In this document: in pieces, positions 36,073 through 45,255 of the stretch
Layout: each line of letters begins with the position of its first letter
Position numbering within the stretch: the stretch's first letter is position 1
Source of the DNA: CBDCVO01 sp965223085
GTDB taxonomy: Bacteria; Pseudomonadota; Gammaproteobacteria; Ga0077536
Assembly (NCBI GenBank): GCA_965223085.1
Contig: OZ244981.1
Location: forward strand, 310,001-374,000
Length of the DNA: 64,000 nucleotides
Direction of reading: 5' to 3'
Notes under the pieces: model-generated
The model's input: only the letters and a program-made list of their open reading frames with translations
Database searches by the model: none
What the model was told of the DNA's origin: nothing
Made by a program: the position numbers and the translations under genes

Positions 36073-36924
36073 ATGGCAGTACCGCTCGAGATCGTGAGTT
36101 TGTCGGACACCGGCTTAAAACGGGGTAGCAACGAAGACAGTACGGTCACCGATGCAGCGTTAGGTTTAGCGCTTATCGCTGATGGTATGGGGGGCTATAA
36201 AGCCGGCGAGGTTGCCAGCGCGATCGCGGCAAAAGCCGTGCTGGACGAAGTTCGCAAGCACCGTAAGGACCCCCAGCGCGGTACGGGCAAAGGCAAAAAC
36301 CCGGCTAAGGATCGTGCCAATCGCCAATTTGAGGTGCTAGAAACCGCCATAGCGGTCGCTAACAAACAGATATATGGCACTGCACAGGAGTTACCCCAGT
36401 GCGAAGGTATGGGTACCACGGTAATCGTGGCCTTGTTTGCCGACCAACATGTGGTTGTCGCCCATGTCGGTGATTCTCGCTTGTACCGGCTGCGCAACAA
36501 TGAGTTACGGCAACTCACCGCTGACCATTCGTTGGTTCAGGAACTCATTGATCGCGGATTTTTCACCCGCGAAGAAGCGCAAGCTAATACGCCCCGGAAT
36601 CTGGTCACAAGAGCCCTCGGCGTCGAGGCCGACGTTGTGGTCGACATTCAAGAGACGGCCTTGGAGCGTGAGGATATTTACCTGCTTTGTTCGGATGGAC
36701 TCAATGATATGGTAGATGATGAAGAAATCCGCTTAACCCTAAGTAAATATAGTGGTAATCTTGCAGGCGCGGCGCAAGAATTAGTGCGCCTAGCGAATGC
36801 GGGGGGCGGCAAAGACAACATCTCCGTGGTCATTGTCAAGCCACAGGCGGCGACGATCGCCGGCGATTCGGGGGCGCGTCAGCGCATTAAGCACTTGTTA
36901 AAGCGGGATAGCTATAGGGCATAA
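36073..36924 (+). CDS. PP2C-type Ser/Thr protein phosphatase
   Basis: 283-aa PPM/PP2C phosphatase with no membrane segment. Metal-binding motifs are GSNEDS near residue 20, LIADGMGGYKAGEVAS around 37-52, VAHVGDSRLYRL around 133-144, LLCSDGLNDMV and GGKDNISVV. It should remove phosphate from targets of the kinase encoded directly upstream. AGAGAGATACC stands before the ATG. An insertion of about 25 basic residues (HRKDPQRGTGKGKNPAKD) between the first two motifs is unusual. The FHA gene starts 2 bp after its stop. Confidence 0.95.
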   Translation: MAVPLEIVSLSDTGLKRGSNEDSTVTDAALGLALIADGMGGYKAGEVASAIAAKAVLDEVRKHRKDPQRGTGKGKNPAKDRANRQFEVLETAIAVANKQIYGTAQELPQCEGMGTTVIVALFADQHVVVAHVGDSRLYRLRNNELRQLTADHSLVQELIDRGFFTREEAQANTPRNLVTRALGVEADVVVDIQETALEREDIYLLCSDGLNDMVDDEEIRLTLSKYSGNLAGAAQELVRLANAGGGKDNISVVIVKPQAATIAGDSGARQRIKHLLKRDSYRA

Positions 36925-36926
36925 CG

Positions 36927-37676
36927 ATGGCTAAATTGGTGCTCAGCCTAAACGGCGCGGTTCAAGGCGAATTCATTCTCAACAAAGAGCGCATGTCGAT
37001 CGGCAGAAAGCCGGATAACGACATTCAAATCGACAATCTCGCGGTTAGCGGCAAACACGCCCTTATTATCACCATACTCGATGATTCGTTCTTAGAAGAC
37101 TTGGGCAGTACCAACGGTACCTACGTCAACGGCAAATTGATCAAAAAACACGCGCTCAGAGACGGTGATGTCGTCGGTGTTGGCAAGCACGAATTAAAAT
37201 ACGTGAACGAACATGCCACCGCCGATGACGAAGAATTCGAGCGTACGATGATCATTCGACCAGGCACCGCCAGCGCTGCCGTGGCTGCGGCACAAGCTGC
37301 GGAAAGCGCCGGAGCAGCCGGGCATTTGAGCGCGACAAAAAGCGGTGCGAACGAGGTTGCCAACATCAAACCAGCAGATGGGCGCGTCTCATCTGGCATG
37401 CCCTTGGGCAAGCTGCACGTGCTTAACGGGCCGATCGCGGGCAAGGAACTCGAGCTGACCAAAGCGCTCATTACGCTCGGTAAGCCCGGTGTTCAAGTGG
37501 CTGTTATTTCTCGTCGGCCGCAAGGCTATTTTTTGACCCACATCGAAGGTGACGGTACCAACGCAAACTACCCCATTGTCAATGGCTCGGCGATCGGTGC
37601 TCATGCCTACAATATGAATAGCGGTGATATTATCGAACTCGCTGGGGTGAAGATGGAATTTACCGTCCTGCGCTAG
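36927..37676 (+). CDS. FHA-domain protein with a second, divergent FHA-like domain
   Basis: 249 aa. The N-terminal forkhead-associated domain (about 20-95) has the phosphothreonine-binding elements IGRKPDNDI, SGKHALI and LGSTNGTYVNG. An Ala-rich linker (about 108-150) leads to a C-terminal domain (155-249) with the outline of a second FHA fold (GKELELTKALITLG, VNGSAIGAHAYNMNSGDII) but without the full binding residues. FHA proteins read phosphothreonine marks, so this is probably the effector or adaptor of the kinase/phosphatase pair. It ends 38 bp from the convergent cyclase gene. Confidence 0.93.
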   Translation: MAKLVLSLNGAVQGEFILNKERMSIGRKPDNDIQIDNLAVSGKHALIITILDDSFLEDLGSTNGTYVNGKLIKKHALRDGDVVGVGKHELKYVNEHATADDEEFERTMIIRPGTASAAVAAAQAAESAGAAGHLSATKSGANEVANIKPADGRVSSGMPLGKLHVLNGPIAGKELELTKALITLGKPGVQVAVISRRPQGYFLTHIEGDGTNANYPIVNGSAIGAHAYNMNSGDIIELAGVKMEFTVLR

Positions 37677-37713
37677 CGGCCCATCGGGCTCAGAGACGCG
37701 TAGCGAGACGAGA

Positions 37714-39966
37714 TTATTTTTCCGGGATGTCGAACACCCCGTCCCAATTCACTCCCGGGGGGTTGCGATCCCGGAAGTTCGCGATGCGCTTAGCATACAT
37801 GTCATAGAGGCCGGGGGCGCGCGAAACGCGTTTCAAGTTAAGGAAATTCATTTCTGCCGTGTCCCAATCCTGCGCCCGGTACATGCGTAATGCCTCGCGA
37901 TAGAGTTTCAACTCGTCCTTCCACGCTGCATCGAGCTCCTCCCGCAAACACAACGGTTCGTAGATAGTAATCGCCTTATCTTTGCCCTGCACACGGACGC
38001 GATCAAGCTCCCGACATGCGTATTCTGGTGCCCCTGCTTTCGTCGCCTCGCTGACGATCAAGGGCACGCAGTAGTGCTTTGTCAGGCCCTCCAACCGCGA
38101 TCCTGAATTAACCGCATCACCTAAAACCGTATATGCAACGCGGAATTCCGAGCCCATATTACCGACGCTCATTACCCCCGTGTTGATGCCAACCCCGATT
38201 TGTATTCTCGGCCACCCTTTCGCGACAAAGGTGTGCTCGTTTATTTCGGCCATCCGCTGCAGCATGTCTAGCCCCGCTTGAATCGCGTGCAAGGCGTGGC
38301 GGGTATCGTCCACTGGCGCCCCCCAAAAAGCCATGATGGCATCGCCCATATACTTATCGATGGTGCCACGGCGTTCATGAATCACACGCGTCATTGGACT
38401 GAGAAATTCATGCATTAAGTCGGATAAGGTTTGAGGTTCGAGAATTTCAGATAAATTTGTGAACCCACGAACGTCCGAAAATAACACCGTCATTTCGCGG
38501 CTTTCCGCGGCTAACGAGTATGCACCCGGGCTTTTCGCCATTTCGTCCACCAAGGTAGGCGGCACATACTGCCCAAACAAACCTGTCAACAAGCGCTTTC
38601 CCCGGGTCTCTACAAAATAGCCGTAGGACATGTTGAGGACATACATGAGCGCGAGCATGAGTAGGCCAGTGGCAAGTGGTACCACCAAGCCTCCGACGGT
38701 CCAAAACGCGAGATTAACGCCGATGTAGCTGAGCACTAGCAGCACGGTGCCCGCAGTTGCCATGCCAGGACTCAACATAGGCAGCAACAAGGCTGCGACG
38801 AGGCCAAATATCGTCAACAGGACGACTTCCAGACCAATAATATATTGCGGCTGCAGTTTAATATTTTCATCCATGATCCCGGTGATCAGGTTCGCATGCA
38901 CTTCGACGCCCGGAAAATTCTCGTCGACCGGCGTCGTGCGACGGTCACCCAATCCCGGCGCTGTAGCGCCGACTAACACTACCGCACCGCGTAGGATCTC
39001 GGGATCAGCGACGCGTTTAAGCACGTCACCCGCAGAGACGTAGGCAAAACTGCCGCGGCGGCCACGGTAAGGCACTAGGCTCTGCACATGACGATCTACT
39101 GGTATAGCGCGCTCGCCCAATTGCAACCATTCAAGCCCCGGATAGCCGCGCCGACCAATACGCGGCGTCTCAAAGCGGGGTACTATTTCGTTGACGTTGA
39201 GCAAACGTCGCGCGATCTCAAGTGATAAAGAAGCATAATACGCGCCTTCGTATTCGATCAGCATCGGCACTCGCCTGATGACGCCATCGGGATCGGGTAT
39301 TGGGTTGAAATGACCACCTCCTAGCGCACTGGTTTGAATCTCCTGCAAATTCCCGCCGTAGCCGTCGGCCACGAAGAATTTAACGTTTCTGCCGTCGAAC
39401 GAACCAGGTGGGAAAACCGGCGGTGGCAACACCCCGGTTTTAACCGAATCGCTTAGCGAATCGCTGAAATTGAAGTAATACCCCAGCACGACCGGGTATT
39501 CCAAAATCGTCTCGCCAAACATGCCATCGAAATCCAACTGCGGACGGATCAACTGCAGCCGCGCATGAAAATCTTCGTTATCTTTGAATTCAACCGCCGC
39601 TAAATGCTCGAGAATATCCAAACCAGAACTTCGGTCTGGTTCTGCAAAAACGATATCGAAACCTAAGAGTTCGATTTCGTAATTCTCAAAAAGCTCTGTC
39701 ACTAAACGCGCCAGCTTATCTCGCCCCCACGGCCAGCGCCCTTCCGCAGCCAAGCTTTTTTCATCGATGTCGACGATGACGAGACGCCGATCGACACCAC
39801 CCGGCAGCGTCAACAGTAAGCGCTTATCGTAGGCGAAGTTATCCAAATGGGTTAAAAATTCGAAACGGTACCAGTCGGCAGCATGCGTTAAGAAAAAAAG
39901 CAGGATCAGCATCCCCAGCGCAATCGGGATGCAATGTTCACGCACGCGTTGCAAAAAACTACTCAA
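37714..39966 (-). CDS. CHASE2-domain class III adenylate cyclase
   Basis: 750 aa. An N-terminal membrane helix, a periplasmic CHASE2 domain (about 45-350), three membrane helices (about 355-440) and a cytoplasmic class III cyclase domain (about 480-690). Metal-binding aspartates lie in VLFSDVRGFTNLSE and KYMGDAIMAFWG; the Lys of the latter and the Asp of TVLGDAVNSGSR fit ATP rather than GTP as substrate. It should make cAMP in response to a periplasmic signal. The start appears to be a TTG at 39966 behind GGGGG; a GTG seven codons in is the alternative. A roughly 60-residue helical tail follows the cyclase domain. Confidence 0.93.
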   Translation of the reverse strand: MSSFLQRVREHCIPIALGMLILLFFLTHAADWYRFEFLTHLDNFAYDKRLLLTLPGGVDRRLVIVDIDEKSLAAEGRWPWGRDKLARLVTELFENYEIELLGFDIVFAEPDRSSGLDILEHLAAVEFKDNEDFHARLQLIRPQLDFDGMFGETILEYPVVLGYYFNFSDSLSDSVKTGVLPPPVFPPGSFDGRNVKFFVADGYGGNLQEIQTSALGGGHFNPIPDPDGVIRRVPMLIEYEGAYYASLSLEIARRLLNVNEIVPRFETPRIGRRGYPGLEWLQLGERAIPVDRHVQSLVPYRGRRGSFAYVSAGDVLKRVADPEILRGAVVLVGATAPGLGDRRTTPVDENFPGVEVHANLITGIMDENIKLQPQYIIGLEVVLLTIFGLVAALLLPMLSPGMATAGTVLLVLSYIGVNLAFWTVGGLVVPLATGLLMLALMYVLNMSYGYFVETRGKRLLTGLFGQYVPPTLVDEMAKSPGAYSLAAESREMTVLFSDVRGFTNLSEILEPQTLSDLMHEFLSPMTRVIHERRGTIDKYMGDAIMAFWGAPVDDTRHALHAIQAGLDMLQRMAEINEHTFVAKGWPRIQIGVGINTGVMSVGNMGSEFRVAYTVLGDAVNSGSRLEGLTKHYCVPLIVSEATKAGAPEYACRELDRVRVQGKDKAITIYEPLCLREELDAAWKDELKLYREALRMYRAQDWDTAEMNFLNLKRVSRAPGLYDMYAKRIANFRDRNPPGVNWDGVFDIPEK

Positions 39967-40100
39967 AATCGAGCCCCCGCGGATATACCGTACGTGCTAG
40001 ACATATTCTCTTGTTCGCTAAGGTCGCACAAAACCTACGCAAGCAAGTGATTATCATCACCGTCGATGCGTGGCAAACCTTTGCATTGCAGCGCCTAGCA

Positions 40101-40433
40101 CTAAACCTGCGCCTGTAAATAAGCATCGATGTCACGGTGAATAGGGAAAACTTTATCCAACCGAGCCAGCTCCAGGACGCTCATCGCGGCATCACTCAGA
40201 CCAAGCAAAGCAAACTTCACATTCTTCTTTTTAGCCATTTGAAAACCCTCTACCAAACTCGCAATCCCCGAACTATCGATATATTCGACGTTCGACAAGT
40301 CGACCAGCGTATCTTCACCCGCATACAAACACTCGAGAATTTGCTTGCGTGCTACGGCCGAACACGACAAATCGACATCGCCGGCCAAATAAACCACCGA
40401 ACAGCCGTTTTGTTTGCGAATCTCATAACTCAT
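40101..40433 (-). CDS. STAS-domain anti-sigma factor antagonist
   Basis: 110 aa. The STAS fold is visible with the phosphorylatable serine in VEYIDSSGIASLV (about residues 48-60). Such proteins bind an anti-sigma kinase when dephosphorylated. AAGGGGGG precedes the ATG. It is the third gene of a run with the GAF-PP2C phosphatase and the HATPase, which together make a complete partner-switching module. No sigma factor gene is in view, so its output may be a non-sigma target. Confidence 0.92.
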   Translation of the reverse strand: MSYEIRKQNGCSVVYLAGDVDLSCSAVARKQILECLYAGEDTLVDLSNVEYIDSSGIASLVEGFQMAKKKNVKFALLGLSDAAMSVLELARLDKVFPIHRDIDAYLQAQV

Positions 40434-40495
40434 TGTTGCCCCCCTTAAGCCAGCTTAGCGGCGATGTCTAATGCACGTCGCTAGGCAAATATTCA

Positions 40496-40915
40496 TCAAA
40501 CTATTCGTTTGACCATGCGCAGGAAGTTGCCACGCTCATCGCCCAGATGCCCATAGCTATATTCATCCATCACTTGTTGAATGAAGTGCGTGCCGAGACC
40601 CCCAGGTCGAATATCTTCTAGAGCGCGTGGCTTGATGTGTCCTGGATCGATAGGATCGGCGAAATCTTGTAGTAACACTTCGAGTTTCTCTCCACAGTGC
40701 TCTATTTTCAACACGATCTCACCGGACGTATTCCCTTTATACGCGTGCTGCATGATATTCATACAGGCCTCATTTACTGCGATGATGAGCTGCGCAATTA
40801 GCGTCTCGTTGCACTGGAGGCGCTCGCCCCACGCTTGGATCCGCTGACGCACAGCACGCAATTGCCTCGGATCGGACGAAAATCTCATGTTAAGTGATCG
40901 TTGTGTCACGTCCAT
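40496..40915 (-). CDS. Anti-sigma regulatory factor, HATPase_c (RsbW/SpoIIAB-like)
   Basis: 139 aa with a GHKL/HATPase fold: N-box AVNEACMNIMQHAYKG, G1-like VLLQDFADPID and G2-like LGTHFIQQVMDEYSYG. RsbW-type proteins phosphorylate the STAS antagonist on serine and bind a sigma factor or another partner. The ATG lies one base after the TGA of the GAF-PP2C gene, so the two are coupled; the STAS gene follows after 62 bp. Confidence 0.92.
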   Translation of the reverse strand: MDVTQRSLNMRFSSDPRQLRAVRQRIQAWGERLQCNETLIAQLIIAVNEACMNIMQHAYKGNTSGEIVLKIEHCGEKLEVLLQDFADPIDPGHIKPRALEDIRPGGLGTHFIQQVMDEYSYGHLGDERGNFLRMVKRIV

Positions 40916-40916
40916 A

Positions 40917-42188
40917 TCAGTCTAGATCGATGTGTAGCAGGGTAATGTCATCCTTGAGTGTGTATCCCTGCGCTTCGATTAGTGCAACGATGTGGCGTAG
41001 TCTATCTTCTCGGGCTACCGCCTGGCTGGCATCGATCAGAGATCTCACACCGGCGCCGCCCAGCGCGACGCCGTCACTATTCGTGGCTTCGCTTACACCA
41101 TCGGTAAACATATACATCACACTCCCAGAAGCTAGGGAGATTTCCTGCACGGGAAACGTAAAACTGGGGTCGATCCCGAGCGGCGGCGCCGCGGCCGCAA
41201 TCTCATCGTAATTCCCCGTCGCCTCTCGTCGCAATGGCGGTTGATGGCCCGCGTTCGCCATTCTCACGCGGCGCGCTTGGGTATCAATAAATCCCACAAC
41301 GACGGTGACAAACATGCCGTGAGAGGCGGTGTCGCAAAGTTCACGATTGACCCGCGAGAGCAAGTGCCCGGGGTGGATTTCGGTTTTCGCTAAGCACCGC
41401 AAGACGCTTGTCGTCTTAGCCATTAGCAAGGCTGCGTTCATGCCTTTACCGGAAACATCGGCGATACTAAAATAGACATGTCCATCAGCGCGCACGAAAT
41501 AATCGAAAAAGTCACCCGAGACACCGTGCGCCGGAATATTCCAGCCGACCACCGGCAATTCCCCAGCACCTGAGCGCGGCAGCAAACTAAGCTGAATCTC
41601 ACGCGCCAACTGTAGTTCCCTGCGCACCCGCTCTTGTTCGACTAGTGCCTGCGCCATGCGCGCGTTATGAATCGCGAGCGCTGCGGACGCCGCGACCGTC
41701 ATCGCCAGATTGGCATCGTCGGCGGCAAAACGGCCATCGCCAGCATGTTTATTGATGAGCTCCAAAGCACCGATCGTCGTGCCTTTGATCATCAGCGGCA
41801 CGCACAGGATGGAATGCGTGACGAAACCAGTATCGGCATCGACAGCCGCGGCAAAACTCGGGTTCCCGGTGACATCACTCACGATTTGCGGGCGATTCGT
41901 CGCCGCCGTCAAGCCCACAATGCCCTCATCGGCGCGCAGGCTTAGGCCGACGACATCAACCGGACCGGCACATTTGCGACACACTAAATTAGCTGCTTCC
42001 TCGTCTAGCAAAAACAGCGATGCCGCTTCGGCCTCCAGATATCGCATCATTTGATCGACGACCTGTTGCAGCGTGTCGTCGATATCCAGGGAACTCGCCA
42101 AACCTTGCGTTACCTCGGCCAATACGGCAGTTAGTGCTGTCAAGTCGGGGCTAGACCAAGGCGTCGTGGACGATTTGTTCATAAACAA
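40917..42188 (-). CDS. GAF-sensor PP2C phosphatase (RsbU/SpoIIE-like)
   Basis: 423 aa. A GAF domain (about 25-175; SLFLLDEEAANLVCRKCAG) is followed by a short helical signalling linker (ALVEQERVRRELQLAREIQ) and a SpoIIE-type PP2C domain (about 215-420) with SGDFFDYF, YFSIADVSGKGMNAAL and MFTDGVSEA. It should dephosphorylate the STAS protein encoded two genes on, releasing it to capture the anti-sigma kinase. The Cys pair CRKC in the GAF domain could bind a redox-active metal, which is only a suggestion. Confidence 0.93.
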   Translation of the reverse strand: MFMNKSSTTPWSSPDLTALTAVLAEVTQGLASSLDIDDTLQQVVDQMMRYLEAEAASLFLLDEEAANLVCRKCAGPVDVVGLSLRADEGIVGLTAATNRPQIVSDVTGNPSFAAAVDADTGFVTHSILCVPLMIKGTTIGALELINKHAGDGRFAADDANLAMTVAASAALAIHNARMAQALVEQERVRRELQLAREIQLSLLPRSGAGELPVVGWNIPAHGVSGDFFDYFVRADGHVYFSIADVSGKGMNAALLMAKTTSVLRCLAKTEIHPGHLLSRVNRELCDTASHGMFVTVVVGFIDTQARRVRMANAGHQPPLRREATGNYDEIAAAAPPLGIDPSFTFPVQEISLASGSVMYMFTDGVSEATNSDGVALGGAGVRSLIDASQAVAREDRLRHIVALIEAQGYTLKDDITLLHIDLD

Positions 42189-42265
42189 CTGTGGGTAACG
42201 TTAGACAAGCCTAGATGGACACGGCGACTTAGAATGGGGCGCAGTCCTGTTGCGCGCCATGATGC

Positions 42266-42904
42266 TCAAGCATACTCATTTTTTTTATCCCATTCACATA
42301 TGGCGGCGATAACGCAACTCGCGCAGCGCGGCTTGCGTGCAAGACACACGTAACGACCATGCAAAATAAGCCAATGATGCGCATTCTTCTTGTAGCGCGA
42401 GGGCACGACCGCCAACAAGCCGTCCTCAACCGTACGCGGCGTCGTACCGATCGCCAAGCCTGTGCGGTTCGCAACCCGAAAGATGTGAGTATCGACGGCG
42501 ATAGTTGGCACACCAAAGGCCGTATTCAATACAACATTAGCCGTTTTTCGACCCACGCCTGGCAATGCCTGCAGGGCTTCACGATCGTTTGGGACCTCAC
42601 CATCGTGTCGCTCGAGCAAAAGTTTACATGTCGCGATGATGTTTTTCGCTTTAGTGTTGTACAAGCCGATTGTTTTGATGTAACGCTTTAGCGCTGGCAA
42701 GCCCAGAGCTAATATTTCCGCCGGTGTATTCGCGACCACAAAAAGTTTGGCCGTCGCCTTGTTGACGCTAATGTCAGTCGCCTGTGCCGACAATATCACC
42801 GCGATCAACAACTCAAACGGCGTCGCATACTGAAGTTCGGTCTCAGGATCTGGTTGCGCCTTTTTCAGCGTGCGAAACAAACGCTGGATTTGCGCTGCGT
42901 TCAC
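42266..42904 (-). CDS. nth: Endonuclease III
   Basis: 212 aa, the standard length. The helix-hairpin-helix LPGVGRKTANVVLNTAFG contains the catalytic Lys (K120), and the catalytic Asp is D138 in AVDTHIFRVANR. The C-terminal [4Fe-4S] motif C-x6-C-x2-C-x5-C is intact (CLARKPRCASCVIAAIC). It is a bifunctional glycosylase/AP lyase that removes oxidised pyrimidines. It lies downstream of rnfE, the arrangement conserved in gammaproteobacteria. A copy of a 70-bp repeat separates it from rnfE. Confidence 0.97.
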   Translation of the reverse strand: MNAAQIQRLFRTLKKAQPDPETELQYATPFELLIAVILSAQATDISVNKATAKLFVVANTPAEILALGLPALKRYIKTIGLYNTKAKNIIATCKLLLERHDGEVPNDREALQALPGVGRKTANVVLNTAFGVPTIAVDTHIFRVANRTGLAIGTTPRTVEDGLLAVVPSRYKKNAHHWLILHGRYVCLARKPRCASCVIAAICEWDKKNEYA

Positions 42905-42914
42905 GTAGACTCAA

Positions 42915-42984
42915 CTAGCCTGGATATTGCACGCAGCGCTCGCTGCGCTGGTGCCACTTCGTTGATGTAAGAGGGTTTTTCATC
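42915..42984 (+). repeat. 70-bp dispersed repeat, copy A
   Basis: Begins CTAGCCTGGATATTGC and ends GGGTTTTTCATCG. It aligns without gaps to copy B at 62616-62685, which has the same strand and length and about 80-85% identity. It contains the palindrome GCGCTCGCTGCGC. It fills most of the gap between rnfE and nth. Confidence 0.7.
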
Positions 42985-42993
42985 GGCAGCCTG

Positions 42994-43644
42994 CTAGCGC
43001 CGGCGGCGGCGTTGATGACAGACCCGTAGATGCTGGCCGACCGCCAGCAGCAGGCCAGCAATCAGCAAGGCACCGAGCGGCGTGGCGAGAATGGGCAACG
43101 GTCCGCGGGGTGTTACTTGCGAAACGAGATAAGGCTGATCGCTTAGCAAGCCAATGTCGTGCAACAACTCACCATAGGCAAACCATTCCCGCACGGCTGC
43201 GAGCACAAGTACGAAAACGGCCAAACCGAGTAGGTCGAAAAAAATCGTGAGCACCTGCTTTGCGGGCGTGATTTCGACCGGCGATGGGCTCAGGTGATTC
43301 GCGAGCACGCAACTCGTGGCGATCAAGGGCACATAAATCCCCAAGGCCTGCGCTAGCTGCGGGAGATACGTGACGATAAATAGATGCACGGCGACGACAC
43401 TCATAACTGCAACTAGCGTTCGATGCAGGTAGTGCAAACGCGGCACACAAAGCGGGGAGGTCCAGCGCGTGATCGTGCCCGCTAACAAAATGCAAACGCT
43501 GAGCAACACCCAAATCGCGGCGGCTTTTACAACAGAATTAGCCACCGCCAACACCACACAAAGACCTAACACACTGTTAGTTGGATGGTGCCACCACAAT
43601 GCACAGCAGTCTGATTTTTGACTCTCGGAGTGCAAAACTTTCAT
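42994..43644 (-). CDS. rnfE: Rnf complex membrane subunit RnfE (divergent)
   Basis: 216 aa, about six transmembrane helices. Despite low similarity the outline matches RnfE/NqrD: N-terminal HHPTNSVLGLCVVLAV, a middle YVPLIATSCVLANHL, and LVLAAVREWF later. The two cysteines in GLC and TSC correspond to membrane ligands of the [2Fe-2S] cluster shared by the NqrD/NqrE (RnfE/RnfA) pair. Together they carry electrons across the membrane. It follows rnfG after 11 bp. The usual loop sequences are largely replaced, and the C-terminus is unusually Arg-rich. Confidence 0.82.
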   Translation of the reverse strand: MKVLHSESQKSDCCALWWHHPTNSVLGLCVVLAVANSVVKAAAIWVLLSVCILLAGTITRWTSPLCVPRLHYLHRTLVAVMSVVAVHLFIVTYLPQLAQALGIYVPLIATSCVLANHLSPSPVEITPAKQVLTIFFDLLGLAVFVLVLAAVREWFAYGELLHDIGLLSDQPYLVSQVTPRGPLPILATPLGALLIAGLLLAVGQHLRVCHQRRRRR

Positions 43645-43655
43645 CGGCCCGTCAA

Positions 43656-44267
43656 CTATCTCTGCGCAGCGTTACGCAGCTCATGATCCACGGCTAGTAC
43701 TGGGCGCAAACCGCGTATGATTGCATTCGACGTAACTGTTGCACCGCTCAGCGCATCGAAACCCGCCTCGCCCGCTGCGATTTGCCATGTGTCCGCACCC
43801 TGCTCATTTAAGCGGCGGCCCCTCAGCTGTTGCCACCAAGGCCCATCTGCGGCAGCGAGACGCGCGCCATAACCCGGTGTTTCGCGATGAACCGCGAGGC
43901 CAGCGTCGATGATTTCCCCGCTGGTGCCTAGTAACACAACGATTATCAAAGGACCATTATAGGCACGCGCGACGCGGGCGACATATACGTATGCGACCGT
44001 CTCACCGCCACGGTGCACGTGCCACGCTTGCAGTATTTCCGCGTTGCGCTCGGCGAGTACTGGAATGGCGCTCAATTCGACCTTGGCCGGAAGTTTAACC
44101 GCGCTCATACGCAAGTAAGCGGTCAGTTCGTCAACAGCGGTCGAGCGCTTCCAAATACCATCGCTCGCAAAAATCACCGCGACCATAGCCCCAAACACAA
44201 CGGTCAAAAACATCGCGCTGAGGTGATATCGACGCACGCTACCCGCGACAACGTTATTTAGCGCCAT
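43656..44267 (-). CDS. rnfG: Rnf complex subunit RnfG, covalent-FMN protein
   Basis: 203 aa with one N-terminal membrane helix (MFLTVVFGAMVAVIFAS) and a periplasmic FMN-binding domain. The SGAT-x-T flavinylation motif appears as DALSGATVTSNAII near residue 180, where the threonine carries FMN. GETPGYGARLA-type sequence (HRETPGYGARLAA) before it is typical. It accepts electrons on the periplasmic side of the Rnf pump. It overlaps the end of rnfD by 14 bp. Confidence 0.93.
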   Translation of the reverse strand: MALNNVVAGSVRRYHLSAMFLTVVFGAMVAVIFASDGIWKRSTAVDELTAYLRMSAVKLPAKVELSAIPVLAERNAEILQAWHVHRGGETVAYVYVARVARAYNGPLIIVVLLGTSGEIIDAGLAVHRETPGYGARLAAADGPWWQQLRGRRLNEQGADTWQIAAGEAGFDALSGATVTSNAIIRGLRPVLAVDHELRNAAQR

Positions 44268-45255
44268 AGTGGCGTGGCGGGACGCCGCGATCGATTAAGG
44301 GTGCCAAGGCGTTCATGGTCAGCACTGCAAAAGCCACGCCATCGGGGGAAACGCCCTGAACGCGGATAAAATAAATAAGCACACCAACACCCGCGCCATA
44401 GATGAGCATACCCCGGGGCGACGAGGCGGCAGTGACTGGATCGGTGGCAACGAAAAACGCACCTAACATCGTCGCACCAGAGAATAAATGCACCAACAGC
44501 CCGAGTTCTTTGCTGCTATCCGCGGCAGCGCCAATGATCGATGCGCCTGCCAACCCGACCAAACACGCGACCGGGATGCGCCAGGGCACGGTGCCGCGCC
44601 AACACATCCACGCCCCCCCGCATAGAAATGCGATGTTGAGTAGTAACCAACGCGGATCTGCGGACCACATAAAATCGGGCCGCGAGTGTATTTCCTCCAT
44701 CGTATAAGCTAAATCGAGCTGCGTCCGAGCATAGTCTAATCTGGTCGCGCCGCTGAGGGCATCTGGCGCCGACTCCGTGAAAAATATTTGCGCAGTTTGC
44801 GTGATGCTCGCCAGCGGCCGGCCAATCAATTCGACGCTGGGCCATGCGCCAACCAGGGTGGGGAAACACACCAACACAAAAGCGTAACCCGCCATTGCCG
44901 GATTAAACACGTTCTGTCCCAATCCACCATAGGCGTGTTTCGCTATCAACTGCGCAAACACTATCGCGAGTACCGTCAACCACCAGGGCACGTATGGCGG
45001 CACGGCTAATACGGTTAGCACCGCGAGCACCATGGCGCTGCCATCAAGAAGATGGAACAACATCGCCTGCCGGCGCCAGCGCAGCGCCACGGCTTCACAC
45101 GCGATCGTGGTTGTCACACCGATCGTCAACTGAATCACGATACCGATGCCAAAGCACCAGATATGCACCGCGATTCCCGGTGTCAGAGCGATGAGCACCT
45201 GTCGCATTAAAGCCGGCACACTGGAGGTGCTGTGTAGAAACGGTGAGCTAGTCAC
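44254..45255 (-). CDS. rnfD: Rnf complex membrane subunit RnfD
   Basis: 333-aa polytopic membrane protein of the NqrB/RnfD family. Family marks are LIAKHAYGGLGQNVFNPAMAGYAF, the covalent FMN motif in DALSGATRLDY (near residue 170) and a late ATDPVTAASSPRGMLIYGAG. It forms the ion-conducting core with the FMN domain. Its start overlaps the rnfC stop by 4 bp (ATGA type) and its end overlaps rnfG. Confidence 0.96.
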   Translation of the reverse strand: MTSSPFLHSTSSVPALMRQVLIALTPGIAVHIWCFGIGIVIQLTIGVTTTIACEAVALRWRRQAMLFHLLDGSAMVLAVLTVLAVPPYVPWWLTVLAIVFAQLIAKHAYGGLGQNVFNPAMAGYAFVLVCFPTLVGAWPSVELIGRPLASITQTAQIFFTESAPDALSGATRLDYARTQLDLAYTMEEIHSRPDFMWSADPRWLLLNIAFLCGGAWMCWRGTVPWRIPVACLVGLAGASIIGAAADSSKELGLLVHLFSGATMLGAFFVATDPVTAASSPRGMLIYGAGVGVLIYFIRVQGVSPDGVAFAVLTMNALAPLIDRGVPPRHYGAK

